A stretch of 37,143 bases of DNA from positions 1 to 37,143 of the forward strand of contig DATASA010000081.1 in the NCBI GenBank assembly GCA_036269435.1. The letters run 5' to 3'. Position 1 is the stretch's first letter; every line of letters starts with the position of its first letter. Positions 7,375-14,927 of the stretch are shown piece after piece. A model generated the notes under the pieces. It was not told the origin of the DNA and did no database searches. It saw only the letters and a list, made by a program, of their open reading frames with translations. A program made the position numbers and the translations under genes. Source of the stretch: CADCTB01 sp036269435. GTDB taxonomy: Bacteria > Actinomycetota > Acidimicrobiia > Acidimicrobiales > AC-14.

Positions 7375-7460
7375 GCGCCCAGTCGCCCGACGACCCAGTC
7401 GCCGACGACCAGTCGCCGACGATCAGGCGCCGACGATCAGTCGCCGACGATCAGTCGCCG
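7375..7460. repeat. 14-bp tandem repeat array between opuCA and dapD
   Basis: On the minus strand the unit CGGCGACTGATCGT occurs about six times head to tail: two exact copies, two with one change, then two drifted copies lengthened to about 15 bases. The first copy contains the opuCA stop codon; the last reaches the -35 region of dapD. The degeneration toward dapD suggests slippage expansion from the opuCA end. Confidence 0.85.
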
Positions 7461-8596
7461 GCGGAGCGCCGAGCCGACCCGTACAAGGACTCCGGCGTGT
7501 AGGCGCCGAGCAGCCGGTCGCCGTCGACCACCGCCACCCAGCCGGCGTCGCCGAGGAGCAGGGCCGAGGAGACGTCCTTCAGGCTGGCGGCCGGCCCCAC
7601 CCGGGCGGCGACGGCCCGCATGACGGCCGCGACCGCGACCGCACCGCCGCCATCGGCGCCGTGACCCTCGCCATCTGCGTCGGCCCGCCGAAGCTCGCCC
7701 ACCAGCCGCCCGTCGACGTCGACCACCGCGGCCCAGGCCGCGGACGCGCCGTCGAGCGCCCGGCGGGCGTCGGCCAACGGCGTGTCCGGCGACACCGTCA
7801 CCGGCTTCTCCAGGTCGGCGACGTCGACCGGGACGACGCTCAGCCGCTTCAGGCCACGGTCGGCGCCGACGAAGTCGGCCACGAACGGCGACGCCGGCCG
7901 ACCCAGCACCTCCGCCGGCGGCGCGTACTGCTCCAGCACCCCGCCCTCGCGCAGCACGGCGATCCGGTCGCCCAGGCGGACCGCCTCGTCGATGTCGTGG
8001 GTCACGAACACGACGGTCTTGCCCACCTCGGCCTGCAGCCGCAGGAACTCGCCCTGGAGCCGGTCACGGGTGATGGGGTCGATGGCGCCGAACGGCTCGT
8101 CCATGAGCAGCACCGGCGGGTCGACGCCGAGGGCGCGGGCCACGCCGACCCGCTGGCGCTGCCCACCCGACAGCTCGTGCGGGTACCGGCGGCCGTACTG
8201 GCGGGGGTCCAGGCCGACGAGGTCGAGCAGCTCGTCGACCCGGGCCCGCACGCGCGCCTTGTCCCACCGGAGCAGCCGGGGGACGGTGGCCACGTTGTCG
8301 GCCACGTTCAGGTGGGGGAAGAGGCCGACCTGCTGGATCACGTAGCCGATCCGGCGGCGCAGCTCGACCGGGTCGGCGGCGGTCACGTCGTCGCCGTCGA
8401 GGAAGATGCGCCCGCCGGTGGGTTCGATGAGGCGGTTCACCATCTTGAGCGTGGTGGTCTTGCCGCACCCGGACGGCCCGACGAGCATGCAGATCTCCCC
8501 CGCGCCGACTTCGAGGCTCAGCGCGTCGACCGCGACCTGGCCGTTGTCCCAGCGTTTGGTCAGCGACTCCAGCCGGATCATCGGGCGATTGGTCAT
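7451..8596 (-). CDS. opuCA: Osmoprotectant (glycine betaine/choline-type) ABC transporter ATP-binding protein with C-terminal CBS-like region
   Basis: 381 residues. The ABC domain is at about 1-240 with Walker A GPSGCGKTT (39-47), signature LSGGQRQRVG, Walker B LLMDEPFGAID and H-loop VFVTHDIDEA. The C-terminal third (about 260-375) has the layout of a CBS pair (TVSPDTPLADARRAL ... WVAVVDGDRLLGAYTP), known in OpuA/OpuC ATPases as an ionic-strength or nucleotide sensor. An Asp/Gly-rich insert (DADGEGHGADGGG) lies between the repeats. It is divergent from its permease genes with only 26 bases between starts; in most OpuC operons the ATPase gene comes first on the same strand. ATG 8596 has no ribosome binding site. 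Confidence 0.9.
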   Translation of the reverse strand: MTNRPMIRLESLTKRWDNGQVAVDALSLEVGAGEICMLVGPSGCGKTTTLKMVNRLIEPTGGRIFLDGDDVTAADPVELRRRIGYVIQQVGLFPHLNVADNVATVPRLLRWDKARVRARVDELLDLVGLDPRQYGRRYPHELSGGQRQRVGVARALGVDPPVLLMDEPFGAIDPITRDRLQGEFLRLQAEVGKTVVFVTHDIDEAVRLGDRIAVLREGGVLEQYAPPAEVLGRPASPFVADFVGADRGLKRLSVVPVDVADLEKPVTVSPDTPLADARRALDGASAAWAAVVDVDGRLVGELRRADADGEGHGADGGGAVAVAAVMRAVAARVGPAASLKDVSSALLLGDAGWVAVVDGDRLLGAYTPESLYGSARRSAGD

Positions 8597-8609
8597 GGGA
8601 GGAACTCGC

Positions 8610-8615
8610 TAGTCT
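8610..8615 (+). promoter_or_regulatory. -10 hexamer of opuCB (leaderless), possibly bidirectional
   Basis: TAGTCT seven bases before GTG 8623. On the other strand the same TA begins TAGCGA, nine bases before ATG 8596; its last base does not match TANNNT. The geometry equals that of the mec/smpB spacer at 26952-26977, which is also 26 bases. Confidence 0.5.
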
Positions 8616-8622
8616 GCCGGGA

Positions 8623-9279
8623 GTGTCGGACCCGTGGGTGCGATGGGACTGGGTGAGCAACCACGGCGCGGACATCCTTGCCGCGACGCGCCAGCACGTG
8701 GAGCTCACCGGCATTGCCGTCGGTCTCGGGCTGGCCATCTCGCTGCCGCTCGGCCTGGCCGCCCGCCGGTGGCGGTGGACGGAAGGGCCGGTGCTCGGCT
8801 TCACCGGCGCGCTGTTCACCATCCCGTCGCTCGCCCTGTTCGCGCTGCTGGTCCCCTTCACCGGCCTGTCCCGGACGACGGCCGAGATCGGGCTGGTCGC
8901 CTACACGCTGCTGATCCTGGTGCGGAACATCGTCGCCGGCCTGGAGGGCGTGCCCGAGGAGGTCCGGGAGGCGGCACACGGCCTGGGGTTCCGGCCCGCC
9001 GGCCAGCTCCTGCGGGTGGAGCTGCCGCTCGCCCTGCCGGTGATCATCGCCGGGATCCGCATCGCCACCGTGACGACGATCGGCCTGGTGACCGTCACCG
9101 GTCTCATCGGCCAGGGCGGCCTCGGCGCCCTCATCATCGACGGCATCAACCGGGACTTCCGCACGCCCCTCGTCGTCGGCTCGGTCCTGTCGATCACCCT
9201 CGCGGTGCTGGCGGACGTCGGCCTGGCCGGGATCGCCCGGCTCCTGTCGCCCTGGTCGAGAGGAGCGCGAGAGGCGTGA
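8623..9279 (+). CDS. opuCB: Osmoprotectant ABC transporter permease
   Basis: 218-residue inner-membrane permease with five to six hydrophobic segments (for example AVGLGLAISLPLGLAA and LFTIPSLALFALLVPF). The EAA-loop region, VREAAHGLGFRPAGQLLRVE followed by LPLALP, contacts the ATPase. The short form without a fused binding domain fits OpuCB/YehW-type permeases. It starts at GTG 8623, seven bases after TAGTCT. The stop overlaps the start of the second permease (GTGA), so they are translationally coupled. Confidence 0.9.
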   Translation: MSDPWVRWDWVSNHGADILAATRQHVELTGIAVGLGLAISLPLGLAARRWRWTEGPVLGFTGALFTIPSLALFALLVPFTGLSRTTAEIGLVAYTLLILVRNIVAGLEGVPEEVREAAHGLGFRPAGQLLRVELPLALPVIIAGIRIATVTTIGLVTVTGLIGQGGLGALIIDGINRDFRTPLVVGSVLSITLAVLADVGLAGIARLLSPWSRGAREA

Positions 9280-9998
9280 GCCTGCCCGCCGACGTCGTCA
9301 CCTGGTTCACCACGGCCGACCACTGGCGGGGCGACTTCGGCGTGCCCCACCGCATGCTCGAGCACGTGACGATGTCGGCGGCCGCGATCGTCGCCGCCGT
9401 GGTCATCGCCCTGCCCCTCGGCATCTGGCTCGGCCACCGAGGCCGGGGTGGGTCGGTGGCCATCAACCTGGCCAACGTCGGCCGGGCCGTCCCGTCGCTC
9501 GCCATTCTGGCCCTCTTCCAACAGGCGTTCGGGCTGCGGGGCTGGCCCGGGTTCGGCGCCCGCCCCGCCTTCGTCGCCCTCGTCGCCCTGGCCGTGCCCC
9601 CCCTGCTGACGAACGCCTACGTCGGCATGCGAGGGGTGGACCGGGACGTCGTCGAGGCCGCCCGGGGCATGGGCATGACCGGCGCCGAGCTGGTGTGGCG
9701 GGTGGAGGTACCCATCGCCCTGCCCCTCCTGCTGGCCGGGCTGCGCACTGCCGCGGTCCAGGTGGTGGCCACGGCTACGCTCGCCGCGGTGACGGCGTGG
9801 GGAGGGCTGGGACGGTTCATCGTCGACGGGTTCGGCCAGCAGGACGACGCCCAGATCGTGGCCGGCGCGCTGCTGGTCGGCCTGCTCGCCCTGGCCACCG
9901 AGCTGGGGCTGGGCTGGGTGCAGCGGGCGGTGGTGTCGGACGGCCTCCGGCCCGACCGGCGGCGGCGAGAGACAGCAGTGGCGGTCGCGACCGCATGA
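9276..9998 (+). CDS. opuCD: Osmoprotectant ABC transporter permease, second subunit
   Basis: 240-residue permease paralogous to the preceding gene, forming the likely heterodimeric channel. Hydrophobic helices include MSAAAIVAAVVIALPLGIWL and FVALVALAVPPLLTNAYVG. The EAA loop is VVEAARGMGMTGAELVWRVE followed by VPIALP. The start GTG 9276 overlaps the upstream stop. It has a charged tail RPDRRRRE at the cytoplasmic end. The binding-protein gene follows 13 bases later. Confidence 0.9.
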   Translation: MSLPADVVTWFTTADHWRGDFGVPHRMLEHVTMSAAAIVAAVVIALPLGIWLGHRGRGGSVAINLANVGRAVPSLAILALFQQAFGLRGWPGFGARPAFVALVALAVPPLLTNAYVGMRGVDRDVVEAARGMGMTGAELVWRVEVPIALPLLLAGLRTAAVQVVATATLAAVTAWGGLGRFIVDGFGQQDDAQIVAGALLVGLLALATELGLGWVQRAVVSDGLRPDRRRRETAVAVATA

Positions 9999-10011
9999 CC
10001 AGGAGGAATCG

Positions 10012-10953
10012 ATGACCCGTCCCTTTCCCGTGAAGTCCCGCACCGTCGGGACGGTGGCGGTGCTCGCCGCCTTCGTCCTCGGCGCCTGCGGTTCCGGGAA
10101 GTCGAGCACGTCGACCGCGGCCGGCAAGAGCCTGGTCATCGGCTCGGCGCCGTTCCCCGAGAGCGAGATCGTCGCCAACATGTACGCCGGCGCCCTGCAG
10201 GCCGACGGCTACCAGGTGACCGTGCGCAGCGGGCTCGGCCAGCGCGAGATCTACCTGCCGGCCCTGGAGCAGGGCGGGAAGAACAACGGCATCGACCTCG
10301 TCCCCGAGTACGTGGGCACGCTGCTCGAATACGTGAACAAGGGCGCGGGCGAGGCCAGCGGGGACCTCGACGCCACCGCCACCAAGCTGCGCGCCCGCCT
10401 CGACCCGATGGGCCTGACCGCCCTGACGCCGTCGCCTGCGGCCGACCAGAACGCGTTCGCGGTGACGAAGGCCACGGCCGACAAGGACAAGCTGAAGAAG
10501 CTGTCGGACCTGGTTCCCTACGCCAGCAACATGACCCTGGGTGCCGGCCCGGAGTGTCCCACCCGACCGTTCTGCCAGCCGGGCCTGGAGAAGACGTACG
10601 GCCTGAAGTTCAAGACGTTCCGCGTCCTGGACTCGGGCGGCCCGAAGACGATCGACGCGCTCGTGGCCGGCGACATCGACGTCGGGCTGGTCTTCTCCAG
10701 CGACGGGAGTGTGGCCGCAAAGAACCTCGTCGTGCTCGACGACGACAAGAAGCTGCAGACGGTCGACAACATCGTGCCCGCCATCCGCAAGGACGTCGTC
10801 GACGACACGATCCGCAAGGACCTGGACAAGGTCTCGGCCGCCCTCAACACCCCGGACCTGATCCAGCTGAACAAGCAGGCCTCGGTCGACAAGGCCGACC
10901 CCGACGTCCTGGCCAAGGCGTGGCTGCAGCAGCACGGCTTCACCAAGAAGTGA
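10012..10953 (+). CDS. opuCC: Osmoprotectant-binding lipoprotein (OpuCC/ProX/OsmF type)
   Basis: 313-residue extracytoplasmic solute-binding lipoprotein. The signal peptide ends in the lipobox VLGAC, giving lipidated Cys26. The mature type II periplasmic-binding fold starts SLVIGSAPFPESEIVANMYA, typical of the glycine betaine/choline/carnitine-binding OpuAC-like family, and contains IDLVPEYVGTLL, also typical. An extra Cys pair (PECPTRPFC) may form a disulfide. AGGAGGA lies six bases before ATG 10012. Last gene of the opuCB-CD-CC unit. Ligand not determinable from sequence. Confidence 0.92.
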   Translation: MTRPFPVKSRTVGTVAVLAAFVLGACGSGKSSTSTAAGKSLVIGSAPFPESEIVANMYAGALQADGYQVTVRSGLGQREIYLPALEQGGKNNGIDLVPEYVGTLLEYVNKGAGEASGDLDATATKLRARLDPMGLTALTPSPAADQNAFAVTKATADKDKLKKLSDLVPYASNMTLGAGPECPTRPFCQPGLEKTYGLKFKTFRVLDSGGPKTIDALVAGDIDVGLVFSSDGSVAAKNLVVLDDDKKLQTVDNIVPAIRKDVVDDTIRKDLDKVSAALNTPDLIQLNKQASVDKADPDVLAKAWLQQHGFTKK

Positions 10954-10957
10954 GCGC

Positions 10958-11215
10958 TCAGTCGGTTCCCCGGACGTCGAGCCCGGCTTCGGCCAGGTGG
11001 TCCTCGACGGCCTGACGCTGCTCGGCGGTCATGGCCCCCCGGGCGCCCTTGGGCACCTCGACGTCCAACAGGTCGGCGGCCACGATGAGCGACTCGTCGT
11101 AGCTGTAGAGGTCGAGCTCCCACGCGTCGGGGTCGCCCGGAGGCTGGTCCAAGCGGGCCCGAAGGGACCGCAGGCGCTCAGCCAGCCGGTCGCGCTTGTC
11201 GTCGTCGACCGTCAT
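10958..11215 (-). CDS. Small hypothetical protein, paralogue of the 14627-14914 product
   Basis: 85 residues, acidic, no membrane segment. It shares with the 95-residue product at 14627-14914 the pattern L-x2-LR[AS]RL ... Y-D-x2-L-x2-AA-x4-VE-x-P ... R-x3-E-x2-L-x2-AG-x-DV. Family not recognised. ATG 11215 overlaps the stop of the helix-turn-helix gene (ATGA), so the two are co-translated. Its stop is four bases from the convergent opuCC stop. Confidence 0.7.
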   Translation of the reverse strand: MTVDDDKRDRLAERLRSLRARLDQPPGDPDAWELDLYSYDESLIVAADLLDVEVPKGARGAMTAEQRQAVEDHLAEAGLDVRGTD

Positions 11216-11487
11216 GACCCGGCGTCGTCGTCCTCGCCGTCGTCGTACTGGTGGAGGTCGCCGAACCGGGCCTTGACGTTCATCTCGCTGGTCACGAACA
11301 GGTCGGCGATCTCCAGCCACGTCGCCCCGTCCTTGCGGGCCTCCTCGACCAGGTTCCGGGTGATGGCCTCCAGGTAGCTGCGGGCCGCGTTGGTGGCGGC
11401 GATGCGGGCCACCGCCGGCTCGGCCGGATCGGTCAGCTGCGTCACCAGGCGGCGTAGGCCGACGATTGACTCGGACTCGGAGGGCAA
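11212..11487 (-). CDS. Small helix-turn-helix-like protein
   Basis: 91 residues from TTG 11487, chosen because GAAGGA lies six bases upstream; a longer frame runs into the opposite kinase gene. The middle part (NLVEEARKDGATWLEIADLF, then VTSEMNVKARFGD) has the pattern of short actinobacterial helix-turn-helix proteins in which a long helix leads into the DNA-reading helix. The tail is acidic (HQYDDGEDDDAGS). It is overlapped by the next small gene. DNA binding is inferred; function unknown. Confidence 0.65.
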   Translation of the reverse strand: MPSESESIVGLRRLVTQLTDPAEPAVARIAATNAARSYLEAITRNLVEEARKDGATWLEIADLFVTSEMNVKARFGDLHQYDDGEDDDAGS

Positions 11488-11530
11488 CGCTCGTCCTTCC
11501 CCGGCGGGCCGGTCGCCCACCTCTGCGCCG

Positions 11531-11540
11531 ATCGTAGGCT
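11531..11540. promoter_or_regulatory. Bidirectional -10 element between the small HTH gene and the FGGY kinase gene
   Basis: ATCGTAGGCT. The plus strand reads TAGGCT (11535-11540), 11 bases before ATG 11552. The minus strand reads TACGAT (11536-11531), upstream of the HTH gene with a leader of about 37 bases that includes its ribosome binding site. The two hexamers share one TA step. Confidence 0.5.
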
Positions 11541-11551
11541 GACCCCGACCG

Positions 11552-12937
11552 ATGGCCGGATCCTCCTCGACCGATGCGCTGGTGGCCGGCGTGGACCTGG
11601 CCACGGCCGACGTCCGGGTGGCGCTGGTCGACGGTCGCGGCCGGGTGGCGGCTCGGGCGCAGGCGTCGCTGGCCCCGCCGCACCGGCCCGCCCCGGGGAT
11701 CTCCGAGCAGGACGCCCGGTCGTGGTGGCCGGCGGTGGCGCGGGCCCTGCGGGAGGCGGCGTCGGGCGTGACCGGCCCGGTGGTGGCGGTTGCCGTGTCG
11801 GCGACCTCGGGGACGGTCGTGCTGGCCGACGCCCGCTTCGAGCCCGTCGGGCCCGCGCTGCTCTACGACGACGGGCGGGTGCCGGCGACGGAGCGGTGGG
11901 ACTGGCTGCTCGCCCAGCCCGACGCCGCCACCGGAGCGGTGGCCCACGCCTGGCACGCGTCGGACCTGATCGTCGGCCGCCTGACCGGCCACCCGCCGCC
12001 CACCGACTGGGGCCACGCCCTCAAGACCGGGTACGACCCCGGCGAGGGCCGGTGGACCCGACCAGGCGGTCCGGCCGCCGCCCTCCGACCGGCCGAAGTC
12101 CTGCCCCCGGGGTCGCCGGCGGGCACCCTGAGCGCGGCGGCCGCGGCCGCGACGGGACTGACCGAGGGCTGCCCGGTGCGGCTGGGCACCACCGACGCCG
12201 GCGCGGCCCAGCTGGCCGCGGGAGCCGATCGGCCCGGGCGGTTCGTGACCGTGCTGGGCACGACCCTGGTGGTCAAGGGGGCCAGCGAGGACCGGATCGA
12301 CGACCCGGCGTCGGGCATCTACAGCCATCGCCATCCGGGCGGCTGGTGGCTACCGGGCGGGGCGTCGAACGTCGGCGGGGGGTCGCTGCGGGCCGGCTTC
12401 GCCGAGGACGACCTCGGTCGGCTCGACCGGGAGGCGGCACGGCGGGGGCCGGCCGGCGTCGTCTGCTACCCGCTCGTGCGCCCGGGCGAGCGGTTCCCGT
12501 TCGCCTGTGCGGACGCATGCGAGCTGTGGATCGGCGCGCCGGCCGACGCCGTCGAGAGGTACCGGGCGGTGCTCGAAGGCGTGGCCTTCGTCGAGCGGCT
12601 CGGCTACGAGCGACTGGCCACGCTGGGCGCCACCGCCACCCCGCCCGTGCGCACCGCCGGCGGCGGGAGCGCCAGCGCGGTGTGGTCGTCGATCCGGGCC
12701 ACCGTCCTCGGGATGCCCGTCGCCCGCGCCCCGTCGGCCGACACCGCCTTCGGCGCCTGCGTGCTGGCCGCGACCGGGACGCTGCACGGGTCGCTCGACG
12801 CCGCCTCGGACGCCATGGTCCCCGAACCGGCCGATCCGGCGGAGCCGGTGGCCGCGGACCGCGACCGGATGGACGACAGTTACGGGCGCTTGGTGGAGGC
12901 GGTCCGGGAGAGGGGGTGGGTGGGATGGCCCGCATGA
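11552..12937 (+). CDS. FGGY-family carbohydrate kinase (xylulokinase-like)
   Basis: 461 residues. Two ribonuclease H-like ATPase lobes: the N-lobe opens VAGVDLATADVRVALVD (phosphate-1 loop), and AVAVSATSGTVVLAD follows. The C-lobe has GTTDAGAAQLAAGA with the likely catalytic Asp215, TVLGTTLVVKG, and the ATP-binding GGGSASAVWSSIRATVLG. It phosphorylates a sugar or polyol; the substrate cannot be named. There are no transporter or isomerase genes nearby. The stop overlaps the following glycosylase gene. Confidence 0.88.
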   Translation: MAGSSSTDALVAGVDLATADVRVALVDGRGRVAARAQASLAPPHRPAPGISEQDARSWWPAVARALREAASGVTGPVVAVAVSATSGTVVLADARFEPVGPALLYDDGRVPATERWDWLLAQPDAATGAVAHAWHASDLIVGRLTGHPPPTDWGHALKTGYDPGEGRWTRPGGPAAALRPAEVLPPGSPAGTLSAAAAAATGLTEGCPVRLGTTDAGAAQLAAGADRPGRFVTVLGTTLVVKGASEDRIDDPASGIYSHRHPGGWWLPGGASNVGGGSLRAGFAEDDLGRLDREAARRGPAGVVCYPLVRPGERFPFACADACELWIGAPADAVERYRAVLEGVAFVERLGYERLATLGATATPPVRTAGGGSASAVWSSIRATVLGMPVARAPSADTAFGACVLAATGTLHGSLDAASDAMVPEPADPAEPVAADRDRMDDSYGRLVEAVRERGWVGWPA

Positions 12938-13551
12938 GCTGGGCGGCGGCGGCGGCCGAGGTCGCGGCACGCGACCCCGCGCTGGCGGCGGTGATCGAGC
13001 GGGCCGGGCCCGTCGGGCCTCGGTCGAAGGACCCGGACGGACCGTTCGGCGCCCTCGTCCGGTCGATCACGTACCAGCAACTCGCGGGCCGGGCCGCGGC
13101 GGCCATCCACGGGCGGGTCCGGGCGCTGGTCCCGGGGCCACTCACTGCCGAGGCGATCCTGGCCCTTCCCGAGACGGCGCTGCGCGAAGCAGGCCTGTCC
13201 GCCGCCAAAACGGCGTCGATCCGCGACCTCGCGGCCCGTACCGCCGACGGCCGGCTCGCCCTCGCCCGTGTCAGCCGGCTGCCCGACGACGTGATCGTCG
13301 CCCAGCTCACCGAGGTGCGGGGCATCGGCCGCTGGACGGCCGAGATGTTCCTGCTGTTCGAGCTGCACCGGCCCGACGTCTGGCCGGTCGGCGACCTGGC
13401 CGTGCGCAACGGCTGGCGCATGGCCCACGGGTTGGATGTGGCGCCCACACCCGCCGAGCTGACCGTGCTCGGCGACCCACTGCGGCCGCTGCGGTCGGTC
13501 GCCGCGCTGTACTGCTGGCGGGCCGTGCACCTCTCCCGGGGTGAGCCGTGA
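12925..13551 (+). CDS. DNA-3-methyladenine glycosylase II (AlkA type, helix-hairpin-helix)
   Basis: 208 residues. Base-excision repair glycosylase removing alkylated purines. The helix-hairpin-helix is LTEVRGIGRWTAEMFLLF, followed by the catalytic Asp157 in VWPVGDLAVRNG. FGALVRSITYQQLAGRAA marks the N-terminal helical domain of the family. It lacks the extra N-terminal beta domain of E. coli AlkA, as usual for short forms. Two starts are possible, ATG 12925 and ATG 12934; the latter gives an ATGA overlap with the kinase stop. It lies 1.4 kb from the Ogt/Ada fusion gene, placing two alkylation-repair activities close together. Confidence 0.9.
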   Translation: MARMSWAAAAAEVAARDPALAAVIERAGPVGPRSKDPDGPFGALVRSITYQQLAGRAAAAIHGRVRALVPGPLTAEAILALPETALREAGLSAAKTASIRDLAARTADGRLALARVSRLPDDVIVAQLTEVRGIGRWTAEMFLLFELHRPDVWPVGDLAVRNGWRMAHGLDVAPTPAELTVLGDPLRPLRSVAALYCWRAVHLSRGEP

Positions 13552-13570
13552 CCGGACGGCTCGGGCGCCG

Positions 13571-13576
13571 TACCCT
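13571..13576 (+). promoter_or_regulatory. -10 hexamer of the 13583 gene (leaderless)
   Basis: TACCCT six bases before GTG 13583. It lies just after the glycosylase stop, so the next gene can be read on its own. Confidence 0.5.
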
Positions 13577-13582
13577 GGGCTC

Positions 13583-14101
13583 GTGGCAGACGAGCCGCTG
13601 AGCCGGCAGACCCCGCAGGCCGCGGCGCAGCGGTGGGTGCAGGCGATCATGGACGACGGCGACCTGGCGGCGGCCTGGCCCCTCACCGACCCGGTGCTGC
13701 GCCTCGTCCTGGCCCAGGACTGGGTCTGGACCAACCGGCACCACCCGAGCATCGGCCACGACCGCAGCTGGGACGAGCTGGCCCGGGGGCTGTCGGCTGT
13801 GCCGCCGGCGCACGAGCTGTGGGACGCCTTCTCCCGGGAGCTGGTCAGCCGGTACGCCAAGATGTGGGAGGGGTTCTCCAGCCGCACGTGGGCGACGTGG
13901 GACCAACCCGAGCTCGTCGGGGTGGACCTGGAGATGGTCACGTTCCTGGAGAGCGACGGTCGCCCCGTCCGGTTCGATCCCGGCCGTTCGGCTCTCGCCC
14001 GCCGTTTCGCCATGCGCCACACCGACGACGGATGGGTGGTGGCCAGTCTCAGCGGGGGCCAGATGTTCGTTCCGGGCTGGCCGCCGTCGTTGGAGGTCTA
14101 A
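13583..14101 (+). CDS. Hypothetical protein, 172 residues
   Basis: Soluble, Trp-rich protein with no signal or membrane segment. It begins with a helical stretch (TPQAAAQRWVQAIMDDGDLAAAW) resembling the start of SnoaL/NTF2-like or DUF4878-like domains, and ends in strands (DLEMVTFLES, then DDGWVVASLSGGQMF), also consistent with an NTF2-like cone. This is a weak fold guess only. The start GTG 13583 is preferred to GTG 13541 because TACCCT stands six bases upstream. Confidence 0.7.
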   Translation: MADEPLSRQTPQAAAQRWVQAIMDDGDLAAAWPLTDPVLRLVLAQDWVWTNRHHPSIGHDRSWDELARGLSAVPPAHELWDAFSRELVSRYAKMWEGFSSRTWATWDQPELVGVDLEMVTFLESDGRPVRFDPGRSALARRFAMRHTDDGWVVASLSGGQMFVPGWPPSLEV

Positions 14102-14125
14102 GCCGCGCCCTTTCGGGGAAGGACA

Positions 14126-14140
14126 CTGCCTGACAGGCAG
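14126..14140. other. Short perfect hairpin upstream of the DksA-like gene
   Basis: CTGCCT-GAC-AGGCAG, a 6-bp stem with a 3-base loop, in the 112-base gap 14102-14213. No T run follows, so it is not a clear terminator; it could be an operator or leader hairpin. Confidence 0.35.
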
Positions 14141-14213
14141 GTTCAGGCGCGCGGAAGGCCTCAGAAGAGACGGCCACCCCGCCGACCACCGGCAAGAAGT
14201 AGAGGCCGATCGA

Positions 14214-14621
14214 ATGACTTCCCAGGCCGCGTCCGCGGCCCCCTTCGTCGACGACCAGTTCCTCGTGCGGCAGCGCGCCGAATTGGTGGCGCGCCGCCGG
14301 GCGTACAGGGAGCAGCTCGAGCGGCTGTCCGTCGCCGTCGACGAGCTGGGCGAGACCACCGGAGCGCCGGATCTCGGCGACGACGAGGGCTTCGCCGAGG
14401 CCGACCCGATCAACGTCGAGCGCGACCAGATCCTCTCCCTCCGGGCCATCGCCCGCCAGCGGCTGGACGAGGTCGACGCCGCCCTCACCCGGTTGGAGGC
14501 CGGCACCTACGGTGCTTGCCGCACCTGCCGTCACGCCATTTCCATCGCACGACTTGAAGCGGTTCCCGAAGCATCCCAGTGCATCACGTGCGCCAGCGGA
14601 ACCGCGCTCCGCCGGAGGTAG
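14214..14621 (+). CDS. DksA/TraR-family zinc-finger protein
   Basis: 135 residues. An N-terminal coiled coil at about 15-95 (charged, heptad-like) is followed by a C4 zinc finger with Cys102, Cys105, Cys123 and Cys126 (CRTC ... CITC), spaced as in DksA/TraR. These proteins insert a coiled coil into the RNA polymerase secondary channel; in actinobacteria their role is less settled. AGAGG lies eight bases before ATG 14214. The small gene that follows is five bases downstream and probably in the same operon. Acidic tip residues at about 54-66 (DLGDDEGFAEAD) correspond to the usual acidic tip region. Confidence 0.85.
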   Translation: MTSQAASAAPFVDDQFLVRQRAELVARRRAYREQLERLSVAVDELGETTGAPDLGDDEGFAEADPINVERDQILSLRAIARQRLDEVDAALTRLEAGTYGACRTCRHAISIARLEAVPEASQCITCASGTALRRR

Positions 14622-14626
14622 TTGCA

Positions 14627-14914
14627 GTGAGCATCGAAACCGTTTCCTTGGAACTGAAGAGCCTCCGCAGCCGCTTGGAGGCCCAGCGCAACAACACCCA
14701 TTCGTGGCCCACGAAGGAGGAGGAGCACGCCGCCGACCTGGACCGCTACGACCGTCGGCTGCTCAAGGCGGCGGCCATGGTGGGGGTCGAGACCCCCCCG
14801 GCCCGCCGCCACGACGGCTTCCTGCTGAGCGACGACGACCGCCGCCTCCTCGAGGAACGCCTGGTCGGCGCTGGTGTCGACGTCTACGCACCGGCCGAGA
14901 AGTCCCCGCGTTGA
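14627..14914 (+). CDS. Small hypothetical protein, paralogue of the 10958-11215 product
   Basis: 95 residues from GTG 14627, with GGAGG eight bases upstream. Charged, helical N-terminus (SLELKSLRSRLEAQ), then LDRYDRRLLKAAAMVGVETP and a C-terminal RRLLEERLVGAGVDVY. The pattern is shared with the 85-residue product at 10958-11215. Family not recognised. It follows a DksA-like gene, whereas its paralogue follows a helix-turn-helix gene. It is convergent with the Ogt/Ada gene, 13 bases apart. Confidence 0.7.
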   Translation: MSIETVSLELKSLRSRLEAQRNNTHSWPTKEEEHAADLDRYDRRLLKAAAMVGVETPPARRHDGFLLSDDDRRLLEERLVGAGVDVYAPAEKSPR

Positions 14915-14927
14915 CGGCCCGCCACCC

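Noticed and set aside
7375..7460. CRISPR array
   Set aside because: Repeats are 14-15 bases, contiguous, without spacers, and no cas genes are near.
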